Translations under genes and position numbers: made by a program
Part shown: positions 14,734 through 23,716 of the stretch, in pieces
Layout: each line of letters starts with the position of its first letter
Position numbering within the stretch: the first letter of the stretch is position 1
Assembly: GCF_003121295.1 (NCBI RefSeq)
Contig: NZ_PHNC01000010.1
Location: forward strand, 1 to 64,000
Length of the DNA stretch: 64,000 nucleotides
From: Streptomyces orinoci
Lineage (GTDB): Bacteria; Actinomycetota; Actinomycetes; Streptomycetales; Streptomycetaceae
Direction of reading: 5' to 3'
Notes under the pieces: model-generated
What the model was told of the DNA's origin: nothing
Databases searched by the model: none
The model's input: the letters and a program-made list of their open reading frames with translations, nothing else

Positions 14734-17457
14734 ATGAAGCTGCCCCGCATCACTGTGCGCCGCCCCGGGCGTGGGCGACTGGCGGCCGTGGTGGCCGCGC
14801 TGGCCGTGCTGGCCGGCGCGGGCACCTGGGGGGTGGCCGCGTCCGCCTCCGGCCCGCCCGCCGTGCACCGGGAGGACCGGTTCCTGACCATGCCGGAGAG
14901 CCCGGGATCCAAGGCGACCGTCCGCCTCGACACCTCCTTCTTCACCGCCGGTTCCACCGGCCGCCGTCCGGCTGTACTGCTGGCACACGGCTTCGGCGGC
15001 AGCAAGGACGAGCTGCGTGGCCAGGCCGAGGAGCTGGCCCGCGACGGTTATGCGGTGCTCACCTGGTCGGCGCGCGGCTTCGGCGCCTCCACCGGGCGTA
15101 TCGGGCTCAATGCGCCGGACGCCGAGGTGGCCGATGTCAGCCGTCTGATCGACTGGCTGGCCAAACGGCCCGAGGTCCGGCTGGACAAGCCCGGCGACCC
15201 GCGCGTGGGCATCGCGGGCGCCTCCTACGGCGGTGCGCTGGCCCTGCTGGCGGCCGGGTACGACAAACGGGTCGATGCCATCGCCCCGCAGATCACCTAC
15301 TGGAATCTGGCGGACGCGCTGTTCCCGGGCGATGTCTTCAAAAAGCTGTGGTCCGGCATCTTCTTCACCACCGGCTCCACTGCCGCCTCGGCCCCGGCCG
15401 GCGGCTCCGCTTCGAACAGCGGCCGGAAGGGAGCGGTGGGAACCGGCTGCGGCCGCTTCCAGCCGGAGCTGTGCGCCATGTACCAGCGGGTGGCGGTGGC
15501 CGGGCGGCCGGACGCCCAGGCCCGGCAACTCCTGGAGCAGCGCAGCCCCTCCGCCGTCGCCGGCCGGATCAGGGTCCCGGCGCTGATTGTGCAGGGCCAG
15601 AGCGACTCGCTCTTCCCGCTGGACCAGGCCGACCAGGCAGCCGGGGCCATCAGCCGCAACCATGCACCGGTCGCCGTGGACTGGGTGGCCGGCGGCCATG
15701 ACACCGGCTATGGCGAGCAGGACCGGATCGGCCGGCGCGCCCGCGCCTGGTTCGACCGCTACCTCAAGGACGACCGGAGCGCCGACACCGGCCCGGTGTT
15801 CCGGGTGAGCCGCACCGGCGGCCTGGACACCACGGCCGGCAAGCCCCAGCTGCGCGGGGCGAGCGACCGGAGCTATCCGGGGCTGCGCAATGACCCCCGT
15901 CCCATCGCCCTGACCGGGCGGGAGCAGCGCTTTGCCAACCCGGCGGGCGCCGGGCCGCCCGCCGTCTCCACGCTGCCCGGACTGGGCGGGGCGAGCCAGT
16001 TGTCGGGCCTGGGCCTGGGGGTGTCCCTGGATTTCCCCGGCCAGTACGCCCATTTCGATTCCGCCCGGCTCAAGGAGGGCGTCCATGTCACCGGCGCCCC
16101 GGTGGCCCGGGTCAAGGTGGCCTCGGACAGCGGGGAGGCGGTGCTGTTCGCCAAGGTCTATGACGTGGGGCCGGACGGGCGGCAGCGGTTGCCCGGTCAG
16201 CTGGTGGCCCCGGTCAGGGTGACCGATGCCAGGGACGGGCGGGTGGTGGAGCTGCGGCTGCCCGCGGTGGACCACACCTTTGAGGCCGGGCACCGGATGC
16301 GGCTGGTGCTCGCCGCCACCGACCTGGGCTATGCCTCACCGGTCCAGCCGGCCACCTACACCGTGTCCTTGGCCGGCGGCGGGCTGAGCGTGCCGACCGC
16401 GCCGGGGGTGCGTACCGGCTCCTCGGCACTGCCCTGGTGGACCTGGGGCATGCCGCTGGGTGCCGTGGCGGTGGCGGCGGCGCTGCTGCTGACCGGCCGC
16501 CGGCGCTCCGCCGCGCCGGCCGCGCCGGATCCCCGGCCGGCCGAAGTCCCTTTGCAGATCACCGGTCTGACCAAGCGGTACGCCAAGTCGGCCGACCGGT
16601 ACGCCGTCCAGGATCTGTCCTTCCGGGTCGAACGCGGCCAGGTGCTGGGCCTGTTGGGGCCCAATGGGGCGGGCAAGACCACCACCCTGCGGATGCTGAT
16701 GGGCCTGATCCGTCCGGACGGCGGCGAGATCCGGGTGTTCGGGCATGCCATCCGGCCGGGCGCCCCGGTGCTCTCCCGGGTGGGGGCGTTTGTGGAGGGC
16801 TCGGGCTTTCTGCCGCATCTGTCCGGCCGGGCCAATCTGGACCTGTACTGGCGGGCCACCGGCCGCCCCGCCGAGGACGCGCATCTGGACGAGGCGCTGG
16901 AAATCGCCGGTCTGGGGTCGGCGCTGGACCGGGCGGTGCGCACCTACTCCCAGGGCATGCGGCAGCGGCTGGCCATCGCCCAGGCGATGCTGGGGCTGCC
17001 GGATCTGCTGATCCTGGACGAGCCGACCAACGGCCTTGACCCGCCGCAGATCCGGGAGATGCGCGAGGTCATGATCCGTTACGCGGCGGCCGGTCGCACC
17101 GTGATCGTCTCCAGTCATCTGCTGGCCGAGGTCGAGCAGAGCTGTACACATCTGGTGGTGATGGACCGGGGCCGGCTGGTGACCGCCGGTCCGGTGGCGG
17201 AGATCACCGGCGCCGGGGACACCCTGCTGGTGGGCGTCGAGGGCGAGGTGTCGGAGGTGCTGGCCGAGAAGGTGGCCGCGCTGCCGGGCGTGGGCTCGGC
17301 GGTGCCCGCCGAAACGGGCCTGCTGGTACGGCTGGACGGGGCGAGCACGGCGCAACTGCTCGCCGAACTGGTGCGGTTGGAGGTTCCGGTGTCGAGTGTG
17401 GGCCCGCATCGCCGCCTGGAGGACGCCTTCCTGACCCTGATCGGAGGTTCGGCATGA
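14734..17457 (+). CDS. Fusion of secreted-type alpha/beta hydrolase and ABC transporter ATPase
   Basis: A 907-residue two-part protein. Residues 1-35 are a membrane anchor or signal (AVVAALAVLAGAGTWGVAAS). Residues 60-350 are an alpha/beta hydrolase of CocE/X-Pro-peptidase type with nucleophile motif GASYGG, Asp in GQSDSLFPL and His in GGHDTGY. A PepX C-terminal-like beta domain follows. A second transmembrane helix (WWTWGMPLGAVAVAAALLL, about 568-586) leads into a full ABC ATPase from about residue 605: GPNGAGKTT, signature YSQGMRQRL, Walker B LLILDEPTNGLDP, switch SSHLL. The hydrolase would face outside and the ATPase inside. It overlaps the permease gene by 4 bases. Confidence 0.9.
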   Translation: MKLPRITVRRPGRGRLAAVVAALAVLAGAGTWGVAASASGPPAVHREDRFLTMPESPGSKATVRLDTSFFTAGSTGRRPAVLLAHGFGGSKDELRGQAEELARDGYAVLTWSARGFGASTGRIGLNAPDAEVADVSRLIDWLAKRPEVRLDKPGDPRVGIAGASYGGALALLAAGYDKRVDAIAPQITYWNLADALFPGDVFKKLWSGIFFTTGSTAASAPAGGSASNSGRKGAVGTGCGRFQPELCAMYQRVAVAGRPDAQARQLLEQRSPSAVAGRIRVPALIVQGQSDSLFPLDQADQAAGAISRNHAPVAVDWVAGGHDTGYGEQDRIGRRARAWFDRYLKDDRSADTGPVFRVSRTGGLDTTAGKPQLRGASDRSYPGLRNDPRPIALTGREQRFANPAGAGPPAVSTLPGLGGASQLSGLGLGVSLDFPGQYAHFDSARLKEGVHVTGAPVARVKVASDSGEAVLFAKVYDVGPDGRQRLPGQLVAPVRVTDARDGRVVELRLPAVDHTFEAGHRMRLVLAATDLGYASPVQPATYTVSLAGGGLSVPTAPGVRTGSSALPWWTWGMPLGAVAVAAALLLTGRRRSAAPAAPDPRPAEVPLQITGLTKRYAKSADRYAVQDLSFRVERGQVLGLLGPNGAGKTTTLRMLMGLIRPDGGEIRVFGHAIRPGAPVLSRVGAFVEGSGFLPHLSGRANLDLYWRATGRPAEDAHLDEALEIAGLGSALDRAVRTYSQGMRQRLAIAQAMLGLPDLLILDEPTNGLDPPQIREMREVMIRYAAAGRTVIVSSHLLAEVEQSCTHLVVMDRGRLVTAGPVAEITGAGDTLLVGVEGEVSEVLAEKVAALPGVGSAVPAETGLLVRLDGASTAQLLAELVRLEVPVSSVGPHRRLEDAFLTLIGGSA

Positions 17458-18308
17458 GCACCGCACTGGAGTCCGCGCCCGGTTACCGGGCGCGGCGGAC
17501 GCTTCCCCTGCGGGTGGAGGCCGCCCGGCAGTTGCGGCGCCGCCGCACGCTGGTGGTGGGGGCGGTGCTGGCGGTGCTGCCCTTCGTCCTGATCGCCGCC
17601 TTCGCCATCGGCGGGCACGACGGCTCCCGCGACGGGCGGGTGTCGCTGATCGACACCGCCACCGCCTCCGGGGTGAACTTCGCGGCCACCGCGCTGTTTG
17701 TCTCGGCGGGCTTTGTGCTGGTGGTGCCGGTGGCCCTGTTCTGCGGGGACACCGTGGCCGCCGAGGCCGGCTGGTCCTCGCTGCGCTATCTGCTGGCGGC
17801 ACCGGTGCCGCGCACCCGGCTGCTGCTGAGCAAGCTGGTGGTGGCCCTGGCCTTCAGCGCGGCGGCCGTCGCCCTGCTGCCGCTGGTGGCCCTGGCGGCC
17901 GGTACGGTCGCCTATGGCTGGGGCCCGCTGCACATTCCCACCGGCGGCACCCTCCCGGCCGGAACGGCGGCCGCCCGCCTGGCGGCCATCACCGGCTACG
18001 TCCTGGTAAGCCAACTGGCCACCGCCGCCCTGGCGTTCTGGCTCTCCACGGTCACCGACGCCCCACTGGGCGCGGTCGGCGGCGCAATGGGCCTGACCAT
18101 CGTGGGCAATGTCCTGGACGCGATCACCGCCCTGGGCCACTGGCGCGACTTCCTGCCCGCGCACTGGCAGTACGCCTGGGCGGACGTCCTCCAGCCGCAG
18201 GCGGAATGGGGCGGGATGATCAAGGGGACGGCGGTCTCGGCGAGTTATGCGGTGGTGCTGTTCGCGCTGGGGTTCCGGCATTTCCGGGGGAAGGATGTGG
18301 TGTCCTGA
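17454..18308 (+). CDS. ABC-2-type transporter permease
   Basis: A 284-residue membrane protein with about six hydrophobic helices, among them LVVGAVLAVLPFVLIAAFAI, ATALFVSAGFVLVVPVALF and VALAFSAAAVALLPLVALAAG. The RYLLAAPVPRTRLLLSKLVV segment is the cytoplasmic coupling region seen in ABC-2 permeases. Its ATG overlaps the stop of the hydrolase-ATPase fusion, so the two form one exporter. Substrates are unknown; peptides or a hydrolase product are possible. Confidence 0.88.
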   Translation: MSTALESAPGYRARRTLPLRVEAARQLRRRRTLVVGAVLAVLPFVLIAAFAIGGHDGSRDGRVSLIDTATASGVNFAATALFVSAGFVLVVPVALFCGDTVAAEAGWSSLRYLLAAPVPRTRLLLSKLVVALAFSAAAVALLPLVALAAGTVAYGWGPLHIPTGGTLPAGTAAARLAAITGYVLVSQLATAALAFWLSTVTDAPLGAVGGAMGLTIVGNVLDAITALGHWRDFLPAHWQYAWADVLQPQAEWGGMIKGTAVSASYAVVLFALGFRHFRGKDVVS

Positions 18309-18322
18309 GGGGCGGGTCCCTT

Positions 18323-18345
18323 GCGGCGGATCCGTTTTCCGCCGC
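18323..18345 (+). terminator. Hairpin after the ABC operon
   Basis: GCGGCGGA (18323-18330) pairs with TCCGCCGC (18338-18345) around a 7-base loop, 15 bases after the permease stop. It is a plausible simple terminator without a U tract. Confidence 0.5.
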
Positions 18346-18430
18346 CAAAGGTCACGGGGCAAGTGCACGATGCGGCCCCGCCGCATAAGGGTTGTCCCGT
18401 AAACGATCTGCGCCGGTCGCCAGTGGGTCA

Positions 18431-18574
18431 TCCCATGACTGCTCGGGCTGCGTCGAGGAACGCCGGCCGGTTGTCCTCCAGGTGGTCACGCACGCTCTCG
18501 CCGTCGGGCAAGCCTTCCCACACGGTCATCGCGGCGCGTTCCGCCTCGGCCGCTACCTCGATGAACGGCCGGCT
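18431..18574 (-). pseudogene. Possible short gene remnant after the TetR gene
   Basis: Directly after the TetR stop the same minus-strand frame stays open for 47 codons: VAAEAERAAMTVWEGLPDG, then SVRDHLEDNRPAFLDAARAVMG and TGA. Codon bias and composition look protein-like. There is an ATG within it but no clear ribosome site. It may be the tail of a deleted gene or a very small gene. I do not recognise a family. Confidence 0.25.
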
Positions 18575-19231
18575 TCACGGCTGGGTGCGTTGCTCGGCGG
18601 CGTCGAATGCGGGCGCGAGCGGGGCCAGCGCCATGCGGAGCCGGTCGGGCAGTGAGCCGGAGGGCACGACCAGCCCTCCGGCGGCGAAACTCTCGGCGGC
18701 CTCTGCCTTCCCGGCCGGCCGGAGCCAGCCTTCCAGCGCGATGCGAACTGCCGCGGCCACGCTTGCCGCGAGGACGCGGGCTGTGTGCGCTTCGGCGTTG
18801 TCCAGGCGTTCGGCGATCACCGCCGTGAGAGGGGGCTCGATGCCGGCGGCGGAATCGAGGAACGCGTCACGCAGCGCGGCCTGGGCAGTGATCAGCACCA
18901 GCGCCTTGTGTTCGCGCTCGCCGGTGTTTGTGTACTGCTCGACCACTGCTTCGGTGACGGCGTCGGCCAGGCGCACTCCTGCGGGCCGGGCCGCGACCGC
19001 CGCCGCGATGCGCGCCTCCCGGTCCGCGGTAACAGCGGAGACGATCGCCTGCTCGCGGCTGGCGAAGTAGTTGTTGTAGGTGCGCGGCGAGACCCCGGCC
19101 GCCTCAGCAATGTCCTCCACGCGCACCTGGTCGGGTCCGCGCTCCATGGCCAGGCGCAGGGCCGCCTCGCGTAGCGCCTCGCGCGTGGCCTGCTTCTTCC
19201 GCTCCCGCAGCCCTCGTGGTGGTGTCGTCAC
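18575..19231 (-). CDS. TetR-family transcriptional regulator
   Basis: A 218-residue TetR protein. The helix-turn-helix is VRVEDIAEAAGVSPRTYNNYF, where the family usually has YYHF. The GTG start at 19231 precedes TTPPRGLRERKKQATREALREAALRL. The C-terminal ligand domain resembles MftR-like or mycofactocin-type TetR C-domains. It is divergent from the TIM-barrel gene at 19349 and probably represses it through the palindromes between them. Confidence 0.9.
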   Translation of the reverse strand: MTTPPRGLRERKKQATREALREAALRLAMERGPDQVRVEDIAEAAGVSPRTYNNYFASREQAIVSAVTADREARIAAAVAARPAGVRLADAVTEAVVEQYTNTGEREHKALVLITAQAALRDAFLDSAAGIEPPLTAVIAERLDNAEAHTARVLAASVAAAVRIALEGWLRPAGKAEAAESFAAGGLVVPSGSLPDRLRMALAPLAPAFDAAEQRTQP

Positions 19232-19261
19232 GATGCCAGCGTTCCACACAGGGCTGCACGC

Positions 19262-19298
19262 GCGCAAAATTGCGCATACGAAAACTTGCGTGCACGCA
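19262..19298. promoter_or_regulatory. Tandem palindromes, probable TetR operators
   Basis: GCGCAAAATTGCGC (19262-19275) and TGCGTGCACGCA (19287-19298) are inverted repeats 25 bases apart between the divergent genes. Each contains a TTGCGy half-site, so tandem operators for the adjacent TetR protein are likely. Confidence 0.5.
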
Positions 19299-19348
19299 CA
19301 TTTTCTGTCAGCCTCGACCCGATCGGGACCGACAGAGAGGACGTCACC

Positions 19349-20371
19349 ATGCGAGCAAGGGGAATGACCTACGACACCGGATTCGTGGTGCACGGCCGGA
19401 TATCCCGCGAGGACTTCGACCCCGCGGTGGTCCGGCGCGAGCTCGCCATCATCCGCGACGACCTGCACTGCAACGCAGTCCAGATCATCGGCGGCGACCC
19501 GGACCGACTGGAGCTGGCCGCCGATGCCGCCGCCGAGCTCGGCCTGGAGGTCTGGTTCTCGCCCTATCCGCTGGAGCTGGATCCGGAGCAGATCCTCACG
19601 CTCTTCCGCGACTGCGCCGAGCGAGCGGAACGGCTCCGGCAGCAGGGAGCCACAGTTGTGTTCGTCGCGGGCGTCGAGCTGAGCGTGATGAACCGCGGGT
19701 TCCTGCCCGGAGACAGCCCCGAGGAGCGGGTCGAGCAGCTGATGAGCCAACCCGAGCGGCGGGCCGAAGCGATGCGCGAACTCGGCGTGCGCATCAACAC
19801 ATTCCTCCGCGACGCCGCGGCCATGGTCCGCGAGCGCTTCCAGGGCAAACTCACCTATGCATCCATCCAGTTCGAGCAGGTGGACTGGACTCCCTTCGAC
19901 TTTGTGACGTTCGAGCTGATCCGCTCCGCCGAGGTAGCCGACCGGTTCCGGGACGCGGTGCGCACCCTGGCCCAAGGCCCGAAGCCACTCGCCATCACCG
20001 GGTTCGGCACCGCGGCCTACCGAGGCGCGGGAGACCGCGGTGGGCGGGTGCTGGAAGTGGTCGAGCACGACCCCAAGACCAAGGCCCCTGTACGGCTGAA
20101 CGGCATATACGAGCGTGACGAGGCCGGCCAGGCCGCATATCTGAGCGAACTGCTGGAGATCTTCGAGACCGAGGGCGTGGACAGCGCGTTCGTGTTCTTG
20201 TTCGCCTTGCCCGGCTACCCGCACCGCCCGGACGGCGACCCCAGGGACGATTTGGACCGGGCCGGCCTGGGCATCGTCAAACTCCTCGAAGGGCGCATGG
20301 GACAGACCTACCCCGACATGGAATGGGAACCCAAGGCGGCCTTCACGGCAGTGGCGCAGCGGTATCGGTGA
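19349..20371 (+). CDS. TIM-barrel protein of the 'abortive infection' annotation group
   Basis: A 340-residue soluble protein with a glycoside-hydrolase-like barrel pattern: MTYDTGFVVHG opening, CNAVQIIGGDPDRLELAADAA, LEVWFSPYPLEL, VVFVAGVELSVMNRGF, YASIQFEQVDWTPFDFV, LAITGFGTAAYRGAG, SAFVFLFALPGYPH. Streptomyces homologues are often labelled abortive phage infection proteins, but I know no experimental support for that. Start at 19349 after GAGAGGACG. It is controlled with the divergent TetR gene. Confidence 0.75.
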   Translation: MRARGMTYDTGFVVHGRISREDFDPAVVRRELAIIRDDLHCNAVQIIGGDPDRLELAADAAAELGLEVWFSPYPLELDPEQILTLFRDCAERAERLRQQGATVVFVAGVELSVMNRGFLPGDSPEERVEQLMSQPERRAEAMRELGVRINTFLRDAAAMVRERFQGKLTYASIQFEQVDWTPFDFVTFELIRSAEVADRFRDAVRTLAQGPKPLAITGFGTAAYRGAGDRGGRVLEVVEHDPKTKAPVRLNGIYERDEAGQAAYLSELLEIFETEGVDSAFVFLFALPGYPHRPDGDPRDDLDRAGLGIVKLLEGRMGQTYPDMEWEPKAAFTAVAQRYR

Positions 20372-20380
20372 TCGTTTGCG

Positions 20381-21307
20381 TCAGTTCGATCCCGGGCTCC
20401 GCGCCAACACCTTGCGGGCCTTGCCGAGTTGGCGCTGTTCGGAGGCGCGGTCGCGGTCGAGTTCGGCCTGGTGCGCCTCGATCTGCTGCTGCTGGTAGGC
20501 GGCGTCGACCGCGTACCAGATGCCGATCAGGTTGGTCCGGCGCTTGCAGGTGATGTCGGCCTGGGCGGTGGCGATCTCCTGCTGCTCTGCCGTGGGCGAG
20601 GCGCTCCAGTGGGGGTCGTTGTAGGCGTCGATCGGTGAGGCGTAGGCGTAGCCGGCGGTCTTCATACAGCCGGACCAGGCGGCGAAGGCGGCCGTGACCC
20701 GGTCGTCGGCGGTGGCCTTGATGTAGCTGCGGGAGTTGATCTGTTCGCCGATCGAGGAGGAACCGTAGGCCGCGTCCCCGCTGAGCTGTTTCTGGGCGAT
20801 CGCGCGGCAGCGGTTCACCGTGGCGCGGTCGGCGGCCGACAGCGAGGCCATGCTGTCGGTCGGCGGCATCTTGTCCTGCTCCGTCACGGCCGGATTGTGG
20901 TAGCCGTCCTTGGCGGCGACGGCCGGGTCCGCCGGTCCGTACCGGCGCGGGACCTCACTGCCGCTGCGCTGGTGGGTGAGGGGGGCCGGCGTCGGGAACG
21001 TGACGCCGTGCTGCTGGATGCAGTCACCGGCCAGCACCCAGGTGGCCTGGTTCAGCTGGGCGTTGTCGGCCGGGGTGAGAATGTACTGCTCCACCGGCAG
21101 GCGGAGGGTGCTCAGGTCGCTCGGGGCGGTGGACGGGACGGCCGCACTGGGCGTGGCTGGGATGTCCGCCAGGGTCGGTGCGGCGGCCGCGGGGTTCGGG
21201 GCGGCTGCCGGGTGGCCGGAGCCGGAGCAGCCGGCCAGCAGGGCGCCGAGCGCCGTGACGAGGAGTGCGGCGGATCCGGCGGACACGCGGTGCGGGAGGT
21301 GCGGCAC
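20381..21307 (-). CDS. Secreted lipoprotein, unknown function
   Basis: A 308-residue protein with a lipoprotein signal: GSAALLVTALGALLAGC, lipobox LLAGC. A Pro/Ala-rich linker follows, then a helical domain with several cysteines (LAGDCIQQHG, NRCRAIAQ, WSGCMKTAGY, ITCKRR) and a charged coiled-coil tail. The pattern of conserved Cys with a GYAYASPIDAYND segment recurs in Streptomyces lipoproteins of unknown role. GTG at 21307 with AGGAAGG upstream is the preferred start. Confidence 0.75.
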   Translation of the reverse strand: MPHLPHRVSAGSAALLVTALGALLAGCSGSGHPAAAPNPAAAAPTLADIPATPSAAVPSTAPSDLSTLRLPVEQYILTPADNAQLNQATWVLAGDCIQQHGVTFPTPAPLTHQRSGSEVPRRYGPADPAVAAKDGYHNPAVTEQDKMPPTDSMASLSAADRATVNRCRAIAQKQLSGDAAYGSSSIGEQINSRSYIKATADDRVTAAFAAWSGCMKTAGYAYASPIDAYNDPHWSASPTAEQQEIATAQADITCKRRTNLIGIWYAVDAAYQQQQIEAHQAELDRDRASEQRQLGKARKVLARSPGSN

Positions 21308-21449
21308 AGCGGTGGGGACCTTCCTGGAGCAGAGGTGGAGCCGGCCGGGCCGGCCACGCGGTGCGCATGGCCGGCCCGGCGGAGATCGGTGCACGACCGT
21401 GGGCGAGTACGGGATGGGATCGCCCACGGCCATCAGCCGGCGGCGATCA

Positions 21450-21887
21450 CTAGTGGGGGTTGACCGAGTACGCGGCCTCGTTGTTCCGGGTGACCTGCAG
21501 GTCGCCGCCGTGGCCGGGGTAGACCACGTCGTAGGCACCCCACCCGTAGCGCTGGCTGTTGACGTACACATAGATGTCCCGGGTGCCGCCGTTGCCGACC
21601 CAGGCGGCGGCGTTCTTGACGGGCTGGCCGACACCGACCTCAAGGGTGGGAAGCCTCTGGCCGCTGTGGAAGGTCTGGCCTGCCAGGTCGGCCCACTCCT
21701 CGGCGTTCGACGTCCACCACCCGCCGTTGGCGTCGCCGTTGTACGACAGGCAGATCTGGTAGCGGCAGTACTGCAGGTCCCCGCCCGAGATGACGTCGGC
21801 GCCGGCTGGGGTGGCCAGGGCCACGGTGCCGACGGCGAGGCCGGCCGTGGCTGCGAGGAGCGCGATCTTGTTGCGCACGCTGGACAT
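21450..21887 (-). CDS. Small secreted protein (peptidase inhibitor-like)
   Basis: A 145-residue exported protein. The signal peptide is KIALLAATAGLAVGTVALATPAGA. The mature part contains LQYCRYQICLSYNGDANGG with two cysteines, then AEEWADLAGQTFHSGQ and GVGQPVKNAAAWVGN. This resembles the peptidase inhibitor family I36-like secreted proteins of Streptomyces. Start at 21887 and cleavage after ATPAGA are both clear. No partner gene is adjacent. Confidence 0.72.
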   Translation of the reverse strand: MSSVRNKIALLAATAGLAVGTVALATPAGADVISGGDLQYCRYQICLSYNGDANGGWWTSNAEEWADLAGQTFHSGQRLPTLEVGVGQPVKNAAAWVGNGGTRDIYVYVNSQRYGWGAYDVVYPGHGGDLQVTRNNEAAYSVNPH

Positions 21888-22082
21888 AGGTGATGTGTCC
21901 TTCTGGTAATCGGGTACAGGGTGACGCCGACGCCCTGCGATCGCAGGGCGCTGACGATAGGTCTGCTGTCGGATCGTCACGAGTGGACGGTCACTCTGGC
22001 GTTCGATTACCGGCCCACGCAAGTGTCAATTTGCTGACCGGACCGCTCACGAAGTGCGGCTGGAGCATTAGGGAAGGCCGAT

Positions 22083-22547
22083 TCAGAACCAAAGCTGGTA
22101 CTTATTGCCGTCATTGCACTCATGCATATAGACGGAGCTGCCATTGCTGTCGAGGCATTCATGGGTCTGGCGGTTCACCAGCTTCCAGCCGTTGCCGGTG
22201 TTGACCTCGTCCCAGCGCTGGAAGTTATTGCCGCTGCAGCGCTCCATGTACACATCGTGGTCGTAGTAGGCCGTCATGCAGTAGTTGAGGTCCACCTGAC
22301 TCTTCTCGAGCCAGCTCCCGTCGCTCTGGGCCACGTCGTGCCAGTCGGTCCAGATGTCCGAATTGCCGCCGGAGACCGTGAGGCGGTCCGGGTGGTCGTG
22401 AGCCCAGGTCACCTTCAGGGCCTTGTCGTCGTTCTTGTGGATCCAGTGCACATCCCCGTCGGCGTGCGCCGCCGTGGACAGCCCCAGCACCAGGGCCGGT
22501 GCGAGCGCCATGGTGCCAACCGCCTGAGCTATGCGCTTGATACGCAT
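22083..22547 (-). CDS. Secreted ricin-type lectin-like protein
   Basis: A 154-residue exported protein, signal GTMALAPALVLGLSTAAHA. The mature part ends with the beta-trefoil marks YMERCSGNNFQRWDEV and HECLDSNGSSVYMHECNDGNKYQLWF, i.e. repeated QxW units, so it probably binds glycans. ATG at 22547 follows GGGGGGATCAGG. The N-terminal part is not a clear trefoil repeat and may be a separate domain. Confidence 0.75.
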   Translation of the reverse strand: MRIKRIAQAVGTMALAPALVLGLSTAAHADGDVHWIHKNDDKALKVTWAHDHPDRLTVSGGNSDIWTDWHDVAQSDGSWLEKSQVDLNYCMTAYYDHDVYMERCSGNNFQRWDEVNTGNGWKLVNRQTHECLDSNGSSVYMHECNDGNKYQLWF

Positions 22548-22562
22548 GCCTGATCCCCCCAA

Positions 22563-22978
22563 TTTCCCTTACTTGACAGATTAGTTGTGCGGGACGACCT
22601 TTCGGTGTCCGGCGCCAGACGCTATCCATGCCCACTTCTCACCGACAAGGTGGTGCACATCACAATCCAGGAAAGGGGATTGGGAAATCCGATTCCTCTG
22701 CGGCAGGGAGACACCCGGCGCGGCATGCCTCGCGCGGGGAATCCGGCCATATACGGGTCGGCGACTCGGATCGGTTGCCAGGCTTGGCCTGCAATTCAAG
22801 AACGCATGGAATCCGTCAGGTTGGAGGTAATCCGTCAGGTTGGTGCAGGCGGCCGGGGCAGTCCATCGGCCGGATGCCGCCAGATCGCTACCGGACCGCC
22901 CCCGAACCGCAGTGAGCAGGTCCCGCCGGAACGTAAATGCGTAGACACTGCCCCGGGGCACCCGGCAAGGTGGTCACC
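22563..22978. other. Intergenic region with a 15-base direct repeat
   Basis: No convincing gene in these 416 bases. AATCCGTCAGGTTGG occurs at 22810-22824 and again at 22829-22843. The pair could be a tandem regulator site for the methyltransferase at 22979 or a small duplication. Confidence 0.5.
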
Positions 22979-23716
22979 GTGACGAGCAGTGAGCTGTGGA
23001 CCCGTGCCATCGCCGACCGCTACGACGCCGAGGAGAGCGAGATGTTCTCGGCGGCCGTCCTCGGTCCGACTCTCGCCTTTCTCGCCGAACTCGCCGGAGG
23101 CGGCCCGGCATTGGAATTCGCCATTGGAACCGGACGAGTGGGCATCCCCCTCCGGGAACGCGGTGTGCCGGTGGTGGGCATCGAACTGTCCGAGCACATG
23201 GCAGCGGTCCTCCGACGCAAGATCGACGAGGAGACCCTGCCCGTGGCCATCGGGGACATGGCCACCACCGTCGTCCCCGGCGAGTTCACCCTGGTCTATC
23301 TCGTGTACAACACCATCTCGAACCTGCTCACACAGGACGAGCAGGTCGAGTGCTTCCGCAATGCCGCACGCCATCTGGGGCCCGGCGGCCGGTTTGTCAT
23401 CGAACTGAACGTGCCTCCGCTGCGGTTCCTGCCGCCCGGCCAGGTCGCGGTGCCGTTCGATGTCTCCGACGCGCATTCCGGCTTCGACACCTTCGAGTTG
23501 GCCGAGCAGATTCTTGTCTCGCACCATTTCACCCGCGACGACGACGGCCGCTACCGCCATGGCAAGTCACGGCACCGGTACGCCTGGCCGGCGGAGCTCG
23601 ATCTGATGGCACGGATCGCCGGGCTCCGGCTGGAACGCCGGGTCGCGGACTGGGACGGGGCGCCGTTCACCCAGGACTCCAGGAAGCACATCTCCGTGTG
23701 GCGCAAGCCGATTTGA
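22979..23716 (+). CDS. Class I SAM-dependent methyltransferase
   Basis: A 245-residue methyltransferase. Motif I is ALEFAIGTGRVGIPL, and the acidic end of strand 2 is VVGIELSEHM. LVYLVYNTISNLLTQDEQVECFRNAARHLGPGGRFVIEL covers motifs II and III. GTG at 22979 lies 8 bases after AAGG. The C-terminal RHRYAWPAELDLMARIAGLRLERR resembles enzymes acting on small molecules. The gene is monocistronic. Confidence 0.88.
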   Translation: MTSSELWTRAIADRYDAEESEMFSAAVLGPTLAFLAELAGGGPALEFAIGTGRVGIPLRERGVPVVGIELSEHMAAVLRRKIDEETLPVAIGDMATTVVPGEFTLVYLVYNTISNLLTQDEQVECFRNAARHLGPGGRFVIELNVPPLRFLPPGQVAVPFDVSDAHSGFDTFELAEQILVSHHFTRDDDGRYRHGKSRHRYAWPAELDLMARIAGLRLERRVADWDGAPFTQDSRKHISVWRKPI

